Assembly (NCBI RefSeq): GCF_013362995.1
Contig: NZ_JABWDV010000257.1
Coordinates: 1 to 48,509 of the forward strand
Reading direction: 5' to 3'
DNA length: 48,509 nt
Origin: Streptomyces sp. TRM64462
GTDB lineage: Bacteria > Actinomycetota > Actinomycetes > Streptomycetales > Streptomycetaceae
Below the pieces are notes generated by a model, which worked only from the letters and a program-made list of their open reading frames with translations, searched no databases and was not told the origin of the DNA. This document shows, in pieces, positions 28,254-36,422 of the stretch (positions within the stretch are counted from its first letter, which is position 1; the number at the start of each line of letters is the position of its first letter). The translations under genes and the position numbers were made by a program.

Positions 28254-28942
28254 TCAAGACGTTCCTGGTGCAGGCGTTCTCCATCCCCTCCGAGTCGATG
28301 ATGAACACGCTGCAGCGCGGCGACCGGGTCCTCGTCGACAAACTGACCCCGTGGTTCGGCTCCGAACCCGAGCGCGGAGAGGTCGTCGTCTTCCACGACC
28401 CGGGCGGCTGGCTCAACGAACCCGCCCCCGAGCCCAACGCGCTCCAGTGGTTCCTGAGCCAGATCGGCCTCATGCCGTCCGCGGACCAGCAGGACCTCAT
28501 CAAGCGCGTCATCGCCGTCGGCGGCGACACCGTCGAGTGCAAGCGGGGCGGCAAGGTCCACGTCAACGGCAAGGAGCTCGACGAGACCGGCTACCTGTAC
28601 CCGGGCTCCACACCGTGCGACGACCAGCCCTTCGGACCGATCAAGGTCCCGGACGGCCGGATCTGGGTGATGGGCGACAACCGCCAGAACTCCCTGGACT
28701 CCCGCTACCACCAGGAGCTCCCCGGCAACGGCACCATCGAGAACAAGGAAGTCGTCGGCCGCGCCATCGTCGTCGCCTGGCCGATCGGCCGCTGGTCGAC
28801 CCTGCCCGTTCCGGACGTCTTCGAGCGGACCGGGCTGGCCGCGGCCGCCGTCGCCACCGCGGGCCCCGGAGCCCTCGGCCTCGCCGGCGCGCTCCCCGTC
28901 GTCCTGTGGCGACGGCGCCTGCTCGCGGAGCGGGACGCCTGA
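27935..28942 (+). CDS. sipY: Type I signal peptidase, SipY-type
   Basis: This 335-residue signal peptidase has a long acidic, Gly/Asp-rich cytoplasmic N-terminus (about 1-85), a membrane anchor (about 95-115), serine box SIPSESMMNTL (S121), lysine box DLIKRVIAVGGD (K190), GDNRQNSLDSRYH, and a second hydrophobic segment near the C-terminus (about 298-325). SipY is the main signal peptidase in S. lividans. I chose the GTG at 27935 because GAGGAG ends five bases before it and the N-terminus VGDLAVGAR matches family usage. A GTG at 27929 in the same frame overlaps the Shine-Dalgarno. Its first 320 bases overlap the run-on end of sipX. Confidence 0.92.
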   Translation: MGDLAVGARSGRDEPEKGREELAERSPGPAGSPPAGGAGSQARADGAHSAENAEGDSVDDDRTGGGGGADGDGDDGSGDEPQPRKQRSFWKELPLLIGIALLLALLIKTFLVQAFSIPSESMMNTLQRGDRVLVDKLTPWFGSEPERGEVVVFHDPGGWLNEPAPEPNALQWFLSQIGLMPSADQQDLIKRVIAVGGDTVECKRGGKVHVNGKELDETGYLYPGSTPCDDQPFGPIKVPDGRIWVMGDNRQNSLDSRYHQELPGNGTIENKEVVGRAIVVAWPIGRWSTLPVPDVFERTGLAAAAVATAGPGALGLAGALPVVLWRRRLLAERDA

Positions 28943-29019
28943 CGGGCATACCGCCGTGCGGTGACCCGCGGGTAGGGTTCCGTCCCAGGTCATCGATCTG
29001 CTGAGGCGGGAGCGCTGGG

Positions 29020-29769
29020 ATGGGCGGAACGACACGTACGGAACGTACGGACGGCCACGGCCGTCTCGGCAGCGCGCTGTCTGGACTGGCCGTGGCCGTC
29101 GGCTGTCTGCTCTTCCTCGGCGGATTCGTCTGGGGCGCCCTCGTCTACCAGCCGTACACCGTGCCCACCGACTCCATGACCCCCACCGTCATGTCCGGCG
29201 ACCGCGTGCTGGCCCAGCGCATCGACGGGGCGGACGTCCGGCGCGGCGACGTCGTCGTCTTCACCGACACCGACTGGGCCAACGCCCCGATGATCAAGAG
29301 GGTCGTCGGGATCGGCGGCGACACGATCGCCTGCTGCGACGCCGACGGACGCCTCACGGTCAACGGCACTCCCGTCGAAGAACCGTATCTGCGCCACCAG
29401 GGCTGGGGCGGCGGGAAGACCGCCTCACCGACGGGCTTCTCCGCGACCGTGCCGGACGGGCACCTCTTCCTCCTCGGCGACCAGCGCGGCTCCTCACAGG
29501 ACTCCCGCGTCCACCTCAAGGAACCCGGACAGGGCTCCGTACCCAGAAGCACGGTCACCGGGCGCGTGGACGCCGTCGTGTGGCCCTTCGGCGGGCTCGT
29601 GGATCGGCCCCAGGGCTTCGCCGCGCTCCCCGGCGGCATCTCGCGGCCGGGGCCCGCCGAGCCCCTCGCATGGGCCGTCGCGGGCGGCGCCGCCCTGATC
29701 CTCGGCGGAGCCGCGTACGGGCCCCTGGCGAAGCTCCTCGGCCGCTCACGGGCCCGAAGGAGGACCTGA
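29020..29769 (+). CDS. sipZ: Type I signal peptidase, SipZ-type
   Basis: This is a 249-residue signal peptidase with an N-terminal membrane segment (about 22-43), serine box TVPTDSMTPTV (S52), lysine box MIKRVVGIGGD (K93) and GDQRGSSQDSR. Here Gln replaces the His or Asn found in the paralogues. A second hydrophobic segment (about 210-235) anchors the C-terminus. It follows sipY by 77 bases and its stop overlaps the NUDIX start by one base (TGATG). Four paralogues side by side with different N- and C-terminal anchoring suggest division of labour over substrates. Confidence 0.92.
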   Translation: MGGTTRTERTDGHGRLGSALSGLAVAVGCLLFLGGFVWGALVYQPYTVPTDSMTPTVMSGDRVLAQRIDGADVRRGDVVVFTDTDWANAPMIKRVVGIGGDTIACCDADGRLTVNGTPVEEPYLRHQGWGGGKTASPTGFSATVPDGHLFLLGDQRGSSQDSRVHLKEPGQGSVPRSTVTGRVDAVVWPFGGLVDRPQGFAALPGGISRPGPAEPLAWAVAGGAALILGGAAYGPLAKLLGRSRARRRT

Positions 29770-30395
29770 TGGACGAGACGACCGGCCAGGCGCTCCCTGA
29801 CGGCCGCCCGCCCGGCGAGCTGCTCCCGCCGGGGGAGCTGGTCCCGCCGGGCGAGCTGCTCCCGCCGGGGGAGCTGCGCAAGGTCGCCCGCGTCGTCCTC
29901 CTCGACCCCGACGACCGCATCCTGCTCCTCCACGGGTACGAGCCGGCCGACCCCGCCCTGAACTGGTGGTTCACGCCCGGCGGCGGCGTCGAGGACGGCG
30001 AGACCCGCGAACAGGCCGCCCTGCGCGAACTCGCCGAGGAGACCGGCATCACCGACGTCGACCTCGGGCCCGTCGTATGGCGGCGGATCTGCTCCTTCCC
30101 GTTCGACGGGCGCCAGTGGAACCAGGACGAGTGGTACTACCTCGCCCGTACCGGACACACCACCGCCGCCCTCGGCACCGACCTCACCGAACTGGAGGCC
30201 CGCAGCGTCACGGGCCTGAGGTGGTGGACCTCCGCCGAACTGTCGGCGGCCCGTGAGACGGTGTACCCGACACGACTCGCCGAGCTGCTCCGCACGCTGC
30301 TCGACGACGGCCCCCCACGAACGCCGCTGGTCCTGTCCCCGGAAATCGTCCAGGGGTACGGACCGCTGGCGCACAATGGGGGCACGCACGGCTGA
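29769..30395 (+). CDS. NUDIX hydrolase with tandem PPGEL repeats
   Basis: NUDIX enzymes hydrolyse nucleoside diphosphates linked to another moiety. The Nudix box is intact: GVEDGETREQAALREL followed by AEETGI (about residues 76-97). The protein has 208 residues. The N-terminus carries four tandem PPGEL units (residues 14-36) encoded by an 18-base repeat, probably a flexible linker. The substrate is not predictable. The start shares one base with the sipZ stop, so it is coupled to the signal peptidase cluster. It is followed by the DUF2469 gene after 13 bases. Confidence 0.88.
   Translation: MDETTGQALPDGRPPGELLPPGELVPPGELLPPGELRKVARVVLLDPDDRILLLHGYEPADPALNWWFTPGGGVEDGETREQAALRELAEETGITDVDLGPVVWRRICSFPFDGRQWNQDEWYYLARTGHTTAALGTDLTELEARSVTGLRWWTSAELSAARETVYPTRLAELLRTLLDDGPPRTPLVLSPEIVQGYGPLAHNGGTHG
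29808..29876 (+). repeat. 18-base tandem repeat in the NUDIX gene
   Basis: Almost four copies of an 18-base unit encode PPGELL, PPGELV, PPGELL and PPGEL. Copies differ only at a few positions. The low divergence indicates recent duplication by slippage, so copy number may vary between strains. Confidence 0.8.
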
Positions 30396-30408
30396 AGGGG
30401 AACATGCC

Positions 30409-30717
30409 ATGAGCGCCGAGGACCTCGAAAAGTACGAGACCGAGATGGAGCTGAAGCTCTACCGGGAGTACCGCGACGTCGTCGGGCTGTTCAAGTACGT
30501 CATCGAGACCGAGCGTCGCTTCTACCTGACGAACGACTACGAGATGCAGGTGCACTCCGTGCACGGCGAAGTCTTCTTCGAGGTGTCGATGGCGGACGCC
30601 TGGGTCTGGGACATGTACCGGCCGGCCCGCTTCGTGAAAAAGGTCCGCGTCCTCACCTTCAAGGACGTGAACATCGAGGAGCTCAACAAGACCGACCTCG
30701 AACTGCCCGGCAGCTGA
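30409..30717 (+). CDS. DUF2469 family protein
   Basis: This 102-residue acidic protein is conserved across actinobacteria and normally lies just upstream of yraN. It begins MSAEDLEKYETEMELKLYRE and has the conserved YEMQVHSVHGEVFFEVSMADAWVWDMYR and FVKKVRVLTFKDVNIEEL segments. No catalytic motif is recognisable and no function is established that I know of. GAAGGGGAA precedes the ATG. It belongs to the same string as the NUDIX and signal peptidase genes. Confidence 0.9.
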   Translation: MSAEDLEKYETEMELKLYREYRDVVGLFKYVIETERRFYLTNDYEMQVHSVHGEVFFEVSMADAWVWDMYRPARFVKKVRVLTFKDVNIEELNKTDLELPGS

Positions 30718-30739
30718 TCCACCCGTGCGGGTGGCCAGG

Positions 30740-30776
30740 TTTTCCACAACGGACGACTTGTCCACCAAGATCCACA
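30740..30776 (+). promoter_or_regulatory. Cluster of three DnaA-box-like sites
   Basis: TTTTCCACA (30740-30748), TTGTCCACC (30758-30766) and AGATCCACA (30768-30776) each resemble the Streptomyces DnaA box TTGTCCACA in the same orientation. The first two differ from it at one position each, the third at three. They fill the short gap between the DUF2469 gene and yraN. They could bind DnaA outside oriC for gene control or titration. Confidence 0.5.
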
Positions 30777-30821
30777 ACTGAGTGACCGAGGCGTCACAGT
30801 CGGTACCGGAGGTGGTGCCGC

Positions 30822-31196
30822 ATGAACGCGACCGGGGCACTCGGACAGTACGGAGAAAGGCTGGCAGCACGCCGGCTCGGCGAGGCGGGCATGGCCGTCC
30901 TCGCCAGGAACTGGCGCTGCGGACGCGGCGGCGAGATCGACATCGTCGCCCAGGACGGCGACGCCGTCGTCGTCTGCGAGGTCAAAACCCGCAGGACACA
31001 CGGAGGGCGCGGCGACTTCCAGCACCCGCTCGCCGCCGTCACCCCCGACAAGGCGGCCCGGCTCAGGCGGCTCGCCGAATGCTGGCTCGAACGGCACGGC
31101 GGACCACCACCCGGCGGCGTCCGCATCGACCTCGTCGGCGTGCTGCTGCCCCGCCGCGGCGCCCCCGTCGTCGAACACGTACGGGGGGTGGCCTGA
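30822..31196 (+). CDS. yraN: YraN/UPF0102 family endonuclease-like protein
   Basis: This 124-residue protein of the UPF0102 family has a restriction-endonuclease-like fold. The signature is [47 protein letters not shown], with the metal-binding E-D-ExK-type pattern (GEIDIV and CEVKTR). The role is unproven, but a link to DNA recombination or transformation is inferred from its fixed position before comM and dprA. GGAGGT precedes the ATG. Its stop shares one base with the comM start. Confidence 0.93.
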   Translation: MNATGALGQYGERLAARRLGEAGMAVLARNWRCGRGGEIDIVAQDGDAVVVCEVKTRRTHGGRGDFQHPLAAVTPDKAARLRRLAECWLERHGGPPPGGVRIDLVGVLLPRRGAPVVEHVRGVA

Positions 31197-32806
31197 TGGG
31201 ATTCGCCCGCACCTGCTCCGTCGCCCTCGTCGGTGTCGACGGCGTGGTCGTCGAGGTCCAGGCCGACCTCGAACCCGGCGTCGCCGCGTTCACCCTCGTC
31301 GGCCTCCCCGACAAGAGCCTCTCCGAAAGCCGCGAACGCGTACGCGCCGCCGTCGTCAACTCCGGCGCCGAATGGCCGCAGAAGAAGCTCACCGTCGGAC
31401 TCAGCCCCGCATCCGTACCCAAAGCCGGATCCAGCTTCGACCTCGCCGTCGCCGTGGCCGTACTCGCCGCCGCCGAAGCCATCGACCCACGCACCATCGC
31501 CGACCTCGTCCTCATCGGAGAACTGGGACTCGACGGCCGCGTCCGGCCCGTACGCGGAGTGCTCCCCGCCGTCCTCGCCGCCGCCGAAGCCGGCTACGAC
31601 CAGGTCGTCGTGCCCGAACAGACCGCAGGCGAAGCCTCACTCGTACCCGGCGTCTCCGTCCTCGGCGTCCGCAGCCTGCGCCAACTCATCGCCGTACTCA
31701 CCGACGGTCCCGTACCCGAGGAAGAACCCGCCGACGACGGCAGGCCCGACGCCATACTGGCCGGACTCCTCGTACCCGGCGCCGGAGTCGGCACCGGACT
31801 CGCACCCGACCCCGCCGACGGACCCGATCTCGCCGACGTCGCCGGCCAGCGCGCCGCACGCCTCGCCATCGAAGTCGCCGCAGCCGGCGGCCACCACCTG
31901 CTCCTCTCCGGACCACCCGGCGCCGGCAAGACCATGCTGGCCGAACGCCTCCCCGGCGTCCTGCCGCCCCTCACCCGCCGCGAATCCCTCGAAGTCACCG
32001 CGGTCCACTCCGTGGCCGGCATCCTCCCACCCGGAAAGCCCCTCGTCAGCAGGCCGCCCTACTGCGCACCCCACCACTCCGCCACCATGCAGTCCCTCGT
32101 CGGCGGCGGAAACGGACTGCCACGCCCCGGCGCCGTCTCCCTCGCCCACCGCGGCATCCTCTTTTTAGACGAAGCACCCGAATTCTCCGGAAAGGCCCTC
32201 GACGCTCTCCGTCAGCCCCTGGAATCCGGACATGTCGTCGTGGCCCGCGCCGCAGGCGTCGTACGGCTCCCCGCACGCTTCCTCATGGTGCTCGCCGCCA
32301 ACCCCTGCCCCTGCGGCCGCCACACCCTCCACGGCGACGGCTGCGACTGCCCCTCATCCGTGATCCGCCGCTACCAGGCCCGGCTCTCCGGACCCCTCCT
32401 CGACCGCGTCGACCTACGTGTCGAAGTCGAACCCGTCAGCCGCGCCGACCTCCTCAGCGGCAGCACCGGCGAAACCAGCGCCGCCGTCGCCGCCCGCGTC
32501 CACACGGCCCGCGAACGCGCCGCAGCGCGCCTCGACGGCACGCCCTGGCACCTCAACGCCGAAGTGCCGGGCCACGAACTGCGCACCCGCTGGCACCCCG
32601 CACCCGGCGCCCTCTCCGCCGCCGAACGCGACATCGAACGCGGCCTCCTCACCGCCCGCGGCCTCGACCGCGTCCTCCGCGTCGCCTGGACCCTCGCCGA
32701 CCTCGCCGGCCGAGACCGCCCCGAGACCCGCGACATCCAACTCGCCCTCGAACTCCGCACCGGCATCGCCCGCGGCGTCCCCATCAGCGCCGGAGGCCCC
32801 CCGTGA
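31196..32806 (+). CDS. comM: ComM/YifB AAA+ helicase-like protein (Mg-chelatase-like), contains a TTA codon
   Basis: This 536-residue protein has an N-terminal Lon-like S5 fold domain (VGLPDKSLSESRERVRAA and FDLAVAVAVLAA), an AAA+ domain with GPPGAGKT (239-246) and Walker B FLDEAP (L324-P328), and a C-terminal Mg-chelatase-like region with the CPCG cysteine motif. In naturally transformable bacteria ComM is a branch-migration helicase. L324, in Walker B, is encoded by TTA (32165-32167). Streptomyces uses TTA very rarely and only the bldA tRNA reads it, so full-length ComM should be made mainly in bldA-active cultures. It is the only in-frame TTA I noticed in this window. It is coupled to yraN by a one-base overlap. 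Confidence 0.94.
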   Translation: MGFARTCSVALVGVDGVVVEVQADLEPGVAAFTLVGLPDKSLSESRERVRAAVVNSGAEWPQKKLTVGLSPASVPKAGSSFDLAVAVAVLAAAEAIDPRTIADLVLIGELGLDGRVRPVRGVLPAVLAAAEAGYDQVVVPEQTAGEASLVPGVSVLGVRSLRQLIAVLTDGPVPEEEPADDGRPDAILAGLLVPGAGVGTGLAPDPADGPDLADVAGQRAARLAIEVAAAGGHHLLLSGPPGAGKTMLAERLPGVLPPLTRRESLEVTAVHSVAGILPPGKPLVSRPPYCAPHHSATMQSLVGGGNGLPRPGAVSLAHRGILFLDEAPEFSGKALDALRQPLESGHVVVARAAGVVRLPARFLMVLAANPCPCGRHTLHGDGCDCPSSVIRRYQARLSGPLLDRVDLRVEVEPVSRADLLSGSTGETSAAVAARVHTARERAAARLDGTPWHLNAEVPGHELRTRWHPAPGALSAAERDIERGLLTARGLDRVLRVAWTLADLAGRDRPETRDIQLALELRTGIARGVPISAGGPP

Positions 32807-32889
32807 CCCGCGCACACCCCCGTACGCCACACCCCCGCGCACCACACCGTCGGCCCCGTCGGCACGGCCCAGGGGAGAGCCGCCCATGA
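32803..32889 (+). CDS. Possible 28-residue coupled small ORF between comM and dprA
   Basis: A GTG overlapping the comM stop (GTGA, 32803-32806) has GGAGG with a six-base spacing, a textbook ribosome binding site. The frame encodes 28 residues, very rich in Arg, Pro and His, and ends in a TGA that overlaps the dprA ATG (ATGA, 32886-32889). The exact double coupling suggests it could be translated to carry ribosomes from comM into dprA. The composition does not suggest a folded protein, and chance cannot be excluded. Confidence 0.4.
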   Translation: MTRAHPRTPHPRAPHRRPRRHGPGESRP

Positions 32890-34049
32890 ACCCCACCCAC
32901 GAGGAACGCCTCGCCCGCGCCGCCCTCTGCCGCGTCATCGAACCCGGCGACGAACACGGCGGACGCTGGCTCCGAGAACTCGGCGCCGTCGAACTCCTGC
33001 GGCGCCTCACCGCCGACCCGTACCGGCCCGGCTCCCTCACCGGCGCCGGCGAACGGCGCATCCGCGGCCTCCTCACCCGCGTCACCCGGACACGACCCCA
33101 CCAGGACCTCACCGCCATCGACGCCATCGGCGGACGGTTCATCGTCCCCGGCGACCAGGAATGGCCCACCCAACTCGACGACCTCGGCGACGCCCGCCCC
33201 CTCGGCCTCTGGGTACGCGGACGGCCCGACCTGCGCCACTGGGCCCTGCGGTCCGTCGCCGTCGTCGGCGCCCGGGCCTGCACCGCCTACGGGGCCCACA
33301 TGGCCGCAGCCCTCGGCGCCGGCCTCGCCGAAAAAGGCTGGGTCGTCGTCTCCGGCGCCGCATTCGGCGTCGACGCGGCCGCACACCGCGGCGCCCTCGG
33401 CGCGAACGGCGCCACCATCGCCGTCCTCGCCTGCGGCGTCGACGTCGCCTACCCGCGCGGCCACGCCGCCCTCATCCGACGTATCGCGGAACAAGGCCTG
33501 ATCATCGGCGAACTGCCACCCGGCGACCACCCCACACCCGGCCGCTTCATCCTCCGCAACCGCGTCATCGCCGCCCTCACCAGAGGCACCGTCGTCGTCG
33601 AAGCAGCCCACCGCAGCGGAGCCCTGTCCACCGCACGCGACGCCCAGCAGCTCGGCCGCCACACCATGGGCGTCCCCGGCCCCGCCACCAGCGGCCTCTC
33701 CGCAGGAGTCCACGAACTGCTGCGCGGCGACGCCACCCTCGTCACCGACGCCGCCGAAGTCACCGAACTCGTCGGAGCCATCGGCGAACTCGCCCCCGCC
33801 CGACGCGGCCCCGTCCTGCCCCGCGACCTCCTCGACCCCCTCACCGCACAGGTACTCGAAGCCCTCCCCCCACCCGGCCGCACCACGACCGTCCCCGACG
33901 TGGCGACAACCGCTGGGACCAGCGTTGACGACGCACTCGTCAGGCTGTACGAACTCCACTCCCTCGGACACGTCGAACGACAGGGCGACGGATGGCGCCT
34001 CACCCCCACCGCCGCCCGCCACCCGAACGCCCGGCGAGGCGGTACTTGA
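32886..34049 (+). CDS. dprA: DNA-processing protein DprA (Smf)
   Basis: DprA loads RecA on incoming single-stranded DNA. It is widespread even in bacteria not known to be transformable. The 387-residue protein has an N-terminal helical SAM-like region, then the Rossmann-like core with [55 protein letters not shown] and [19 protein letters not shown]-terminal winged-helix-like segment follows (about 310-375). I used the ATG at 32886, with GGGGAGAG upstream. It is the last gene of yraN-comM-dprA. A 256-base gap to whiG follows. Confidence 0.95.
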   Translation: MNPTHEERLARAALCRVIEPGDEHGGRWLRELGAVELLRRLTADPYRPGSLTGAGERRIRGLLTRVTRTRPHQDLTAIDAIGGRFIVPGDQEWPTQLDDLGDARPLGLWVRGRPDLRHWALRSVAVVGARACTAYGAHMAAALGAGLAEKGWVVVSGAAFGVDAAAHRGALGANGATIAVLACGVDVAYPRGHAALIRRIAEQGLIIGELPPGDHPTPGRFILRNRVIAALTRGTVVVEAAHRSGALSTARDAQQLGRHTMGVPGPATSGLSAGVHELLRGDATLVTDAAEVTELVGAIGELAPARRGPVLPRDLLDPLTAQVLEALPPPGRTTTVPDVATTAGTSVDDALVRLYELHSLGHVERQGDGWRLTPTAARHPNARRGGT

Positions 34050-34194
34050 CCTGGAGCATTCGGGTGAAAAGGTGATCCCGATGACCCTCCGAAGTCCCCC
34101 CACAGGCGCCGGAGCAGCCGACCGGCGCACCGCCGGCGCCATTCGAAGATGCGGCCGACGGTACGCCCCCGCCAACGGGCGATACCCCCACCTT

Positions 34195-34235
34195 CGCTCA
34201 CCGCAACGGCCCAGTCACGCTACGCTCACCGCAAC
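34195..34235 (+). promoter_or_regulatory. whiG upstream region: direct repeat and possible BldD site
   Basis: CGCTCACCGCAAC is repeated at 34195-34207 and 34223-34235. Between and overlapping them, AGTCACGCTACGCTCACC (34213-34230) fits the AGTnA-spacer-TCACC form described for BldD operators. BldD is known to repress whiG in S. coelicolor during vegetative growth. The site lies 76-93 bases before the whiG ATG, a plausible place for repression. The promoter boxes themselves are not clear. Confidence 0.45.
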
Positions 34236-34305
34236 CACCCCCCTTCCAGTACAGCCCCTTCACCCGTCCCCCCGCACACCACGGCAGAACGGCTCAAGGC
34301 GACGT

Positions 34306-35136
34306 ATGCCCCAGCACACCTCCGGGTCCGATAGGGCAGCGGCTCCCCCCGCTGCCCGGAGCAGCGTGCGGCCACCCGCTCCCTCGTCGCTCGACGAGCT
34401 GTGGCGGTCGTACAAGGACACGGGCGACGAGCGGCTGCGGGAACAGCTGATCCTGCACTACTCGCCCCTCGTGAAATACGTCGCGGGCCGGGTCAGCGTC
34501 GGCCTGCCCTCGAACGTCGAGCAGGCCGACTTCGTCTCCTCCGGAGTCTTCGGGCTCATCGACGCGATCGAGAAGTTCGACATCGACCGCTCGATCAAAT
34601 TCGAGACGTACGCGATCACCCGGATCCGCGGCGCCATGATCGACGAACTCCGTGCCCTGGACTGGATCCCCCGTTCCGTACGCCAGAAGGCCAGAGCCGT
34701 CGAACGCGCCTACGCCACCCTCGAAGCCCAACTGCGGCGCACCCCCAGCGAAACCGAGGTCGCCGCCGAAATGGGCATCCCCGTCGAGGAACTCCACGGC
34801 GTCTTCAGCCAGTTGTCCCTCGCCAACGTCGTCGCCCTGGAAGAACTCCTGCACGTCGGCGGCGAGAACGGCGACCGGCTCATGGACACCCTCGAGGACA
34901 CCGCCGCCGACGACCCCGTCGAGGTCGCCGAGGGCCGCGAACTGCGCCGGCTGCTCGCCAGGGCCATCAACACCCTCCCCGACCGCGAGAAGACCGTCGT
35001 CACCCTCTACTACTACGAGGGCCTCACCCTCGCCGAGATCGGCAACGTCCTCGGCGTCACCGAGAGCCGCGTCAGCCAGATCCACACCAAGTCCGTCCTC
35101 CAGCTCCGAGCCAAGCTCGCCGACGTGGGCCGCTGA
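34306..35136 (+). CDS. whiG: RNA polymerase sigma factor WhiG
   Basis: WhiG is the FliA-like sigma factor that starts sporulation septation in aerial hyphae; it is held inactive by the anti-sigma RsiG with c-di-GMP. The 276-residue protein has region 2 ([59 protein letters not shown]), region 3 and region 4 with the recognition helix [21 protein letters not shown]. The start [12 protein letters not shown] agrees with known WhiG. The ribosome binding site is weak. It is monocistronic, with an upstream region containing a possible BldD site. Confidence 0.97.
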   Translation: MPQHTSGSDRAAAPPAARSSVRPPAPSSLDELWRSYKDTGDERLREQLILHYSPLVKYVAGRVSVGLPSNVEQADFVSSGVFGLIDAIEKFDIDRSIKFETYAITRIRGAMIDELRALDWIPRSVRQKARAVERAYATLEAQLRRTPSETEVAAEMGIPVEELHGVFSQLSLANVVALEELLHVGGENGDRLMDTLEDTAADDPVEVAEGRELRRLLARAINTLPDREKTVVTLYYYEGLTLAEIGNVLGVTESRVSQIHTKSVLQLRAKLADVGR

Positions 35137-35186
35137 AACCACCACAACCCGCCCCGGCGTCGAACGGACGCCCGTAAAGTGGTGCC

Positions 35187-35780
35187 GTGCCGAGGATTCG
35201 AGCGGCCTCCGTGGCCGAGCACCGAACCATGCAGCGCGCCGCCCTGCTGGACGCCGCGCGCAGCCTGCTGTCCGAAGGCGGGACGGAAGCGCTGACCTTC
35301 CCCGCCCTCGCCGAGCGCACCGGCCTGGCCCGGTCGTCGGTCTACGAGTACTTCCGCTCCCGCGCCGCGGTCGTCGAAGAACTCTGCGCCGTCGACTTCC
35401 CGGTCTGGGCCGCCGAGGTCGAGGCCGCGATGGAAAGGGCCGCCAGTCCTGCGGCGAAGGTCGAGGCGTACATCCGCCGCCAGCTTGAGCTCGTCGGCGA
35501 CCGCCGCCACCGCGCCGTCGTCGCCATCTCCGCCGGCGAACTCGACGACGGCGCCCGCGAGAAGATCCGCGCCGCACACGGTGGCCTCATCGCCATGATC
35601 GTCGAAGCCCTGGCCGACCTCGGCCAGAAGGAGCCCAGGCTGGCCGCCATGCTGCTCCAGGGCGCCGTCGACGCGGCCGTCCGCCGCATCGAACTGGGCG
35701 CCGCCGAAGACCCGACGGCGATCGCCGACACAGCGGTGGCCCTGGCCCTCCACGGCCTCCACACCGCTCCTGATCAGTGA
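35187..35780 (+). CDS. TetR-family transcriptional regulator
   Basis: This 197-residue repressor-type protein has the N-terminal TetR DNA-binding domain: helix 1 RAALLDAARSLLSEGG, then LTFPALAERTGLARSSVYEYFRSRAAVVEEL (about residues 34-65). The rest is a helical ligand and dimer domain without recognisable ligand determinants. It starts with GTG 50 bases after whiG and has no good Shine-Dalgarno. Its stop overlaps the convergent M23 gene by seven bases. Targets are unknown; adjacency to whiG is conserved in streptomycetes. Confidence 0.88.
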   Translation: MPRIRAASVAEHRTMQRAALLDAARSLLSEGGTEALTFPALAERTGLARSSVYEYFRSRAAVVEELCAVDFPVWAAEVEAAMERAASPAAKVEAYIRRQLELVGDRRHRAVVAISAGELDDGAREKIRAAHGGLIAMIVEALADLGQKEPRLAAMLLQGAVDAAVRRIELGAAEDPTAIADTAVALALHGLHTAPDQ

Positions 35781-36343
35781 GCAGGAGTAAGCCCTGCACT
35801 CATGCGCGGTGTCACCGGTAGGAGCCGGGAAGGAGGGCGGCGTAGAAGGGCTGGGGGGAGGAGCGACAAGGGGTTCAGGTAGGTGGTGCCCCGGCGCAGG
35901 CCCCAGTGGAGGCAGGTGGCTGCGCAGTGGGAGGCCGAGGCCGGGGCCGGTGACGTGGTGGCGACGATGTGGCCTGCTCTGACTGCGGTGCCGTTCGGTG
36001 CTGTCGGATTCACCGGCTCGTACGTGGTCCGGAGCGGTGGTGTCCCCGGTGGGGACGGGTGCGTGATCGTCAGGACGCCGCGGCCGGCCACGGACCCCGC
36101 GAAGGTGATCACGCCGTCGGCTGCCGCGCGGACCGGGGTGCCCGGCCGGGCCGCCAGGTCGACGCCGCGGTGGCCGGGACCGTACGGGGTCGCCGGGGGG
36201 TTCCAGGGGCGCACGATCACCGGGCGGGGCGGGCCCAGGGGCCAGACCGCCGTGCCCTGCCACGTCCCGTGCGCGTGCGGCGTGGCGTGAGTGACCGTGG
36301 CGAGCAGTGCTGCCGTCACCAGCAGGAGGATGGTTCCGTTCAT
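35774..36343 (-). CDS. Secreted M23-type (LytM) peptidase, variant active site
   Basis: This 189-residue protein has an N-terminal signal peptide ([20 protein letters not shown]), which is why I chose the ATG at 36343 over an earlier in-frame ATG at 36385. The zinc motif HxxxD is GHRGVDL (H58, D62) and a third ligand is H146 in CLHWG. The histidine that normally precedes it in the HxH motif is replaced by C144, and the usual TYxH histidine is absent (TTYEPV). It may be inactive as a peptidase or represent a distinct subfamily. Convergent with the TetR gene and divergent from rpsB. Confidence 0.85.
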   Translation of the reverse strand: MNGTILLLVTAALLATVTHATPHAHGTWQGTAVWPLGPPRPVIVRPWNPPATPYGPGHRGVDLAARPGTPVRAAADGVITFAGSVAGRGVLTITHPSPPGTPPLRTTYEPVNPTAPNGTAVRAGHIVATTSPAPASASHCAATCLHWGLRRGTTYLNPLSLLPPALLRRPPSRLLPVTPRMSAGLTPAH

Positions 36344-36395
36344 GTCCCGTAGCGTTCCGAAAACAGGCATGGCCGCGGGGATCATGGTCCGAATC

Positions 36396-36422
36396 TGTGG
36401 ACGACGAGCCGGTTGTGGACAG
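36396..36422 (-). promoter_or_regulatory. Two DnaA-box-like sites upstream of rpsB
   Basis: On the minus strand, TCGTCCACA (36396-36404) and CTGTCCACA (36414-36422) each match TTGTCCACA at eight of nine positions. They lie between the divergent M23 and rpsB genes, 18 bases apart. Whether DnaA binds here is unknown. Confidence 0.4.

Noticed and set aside
35175..35193. TAAA ... GCCGAG resembling a WhiG-dependent promoter at the TetR start
   Set aside because: The spacing is about 10 bases, not the roughly 15 of WhiG promoters, and the second part falls inside the coding sequence.
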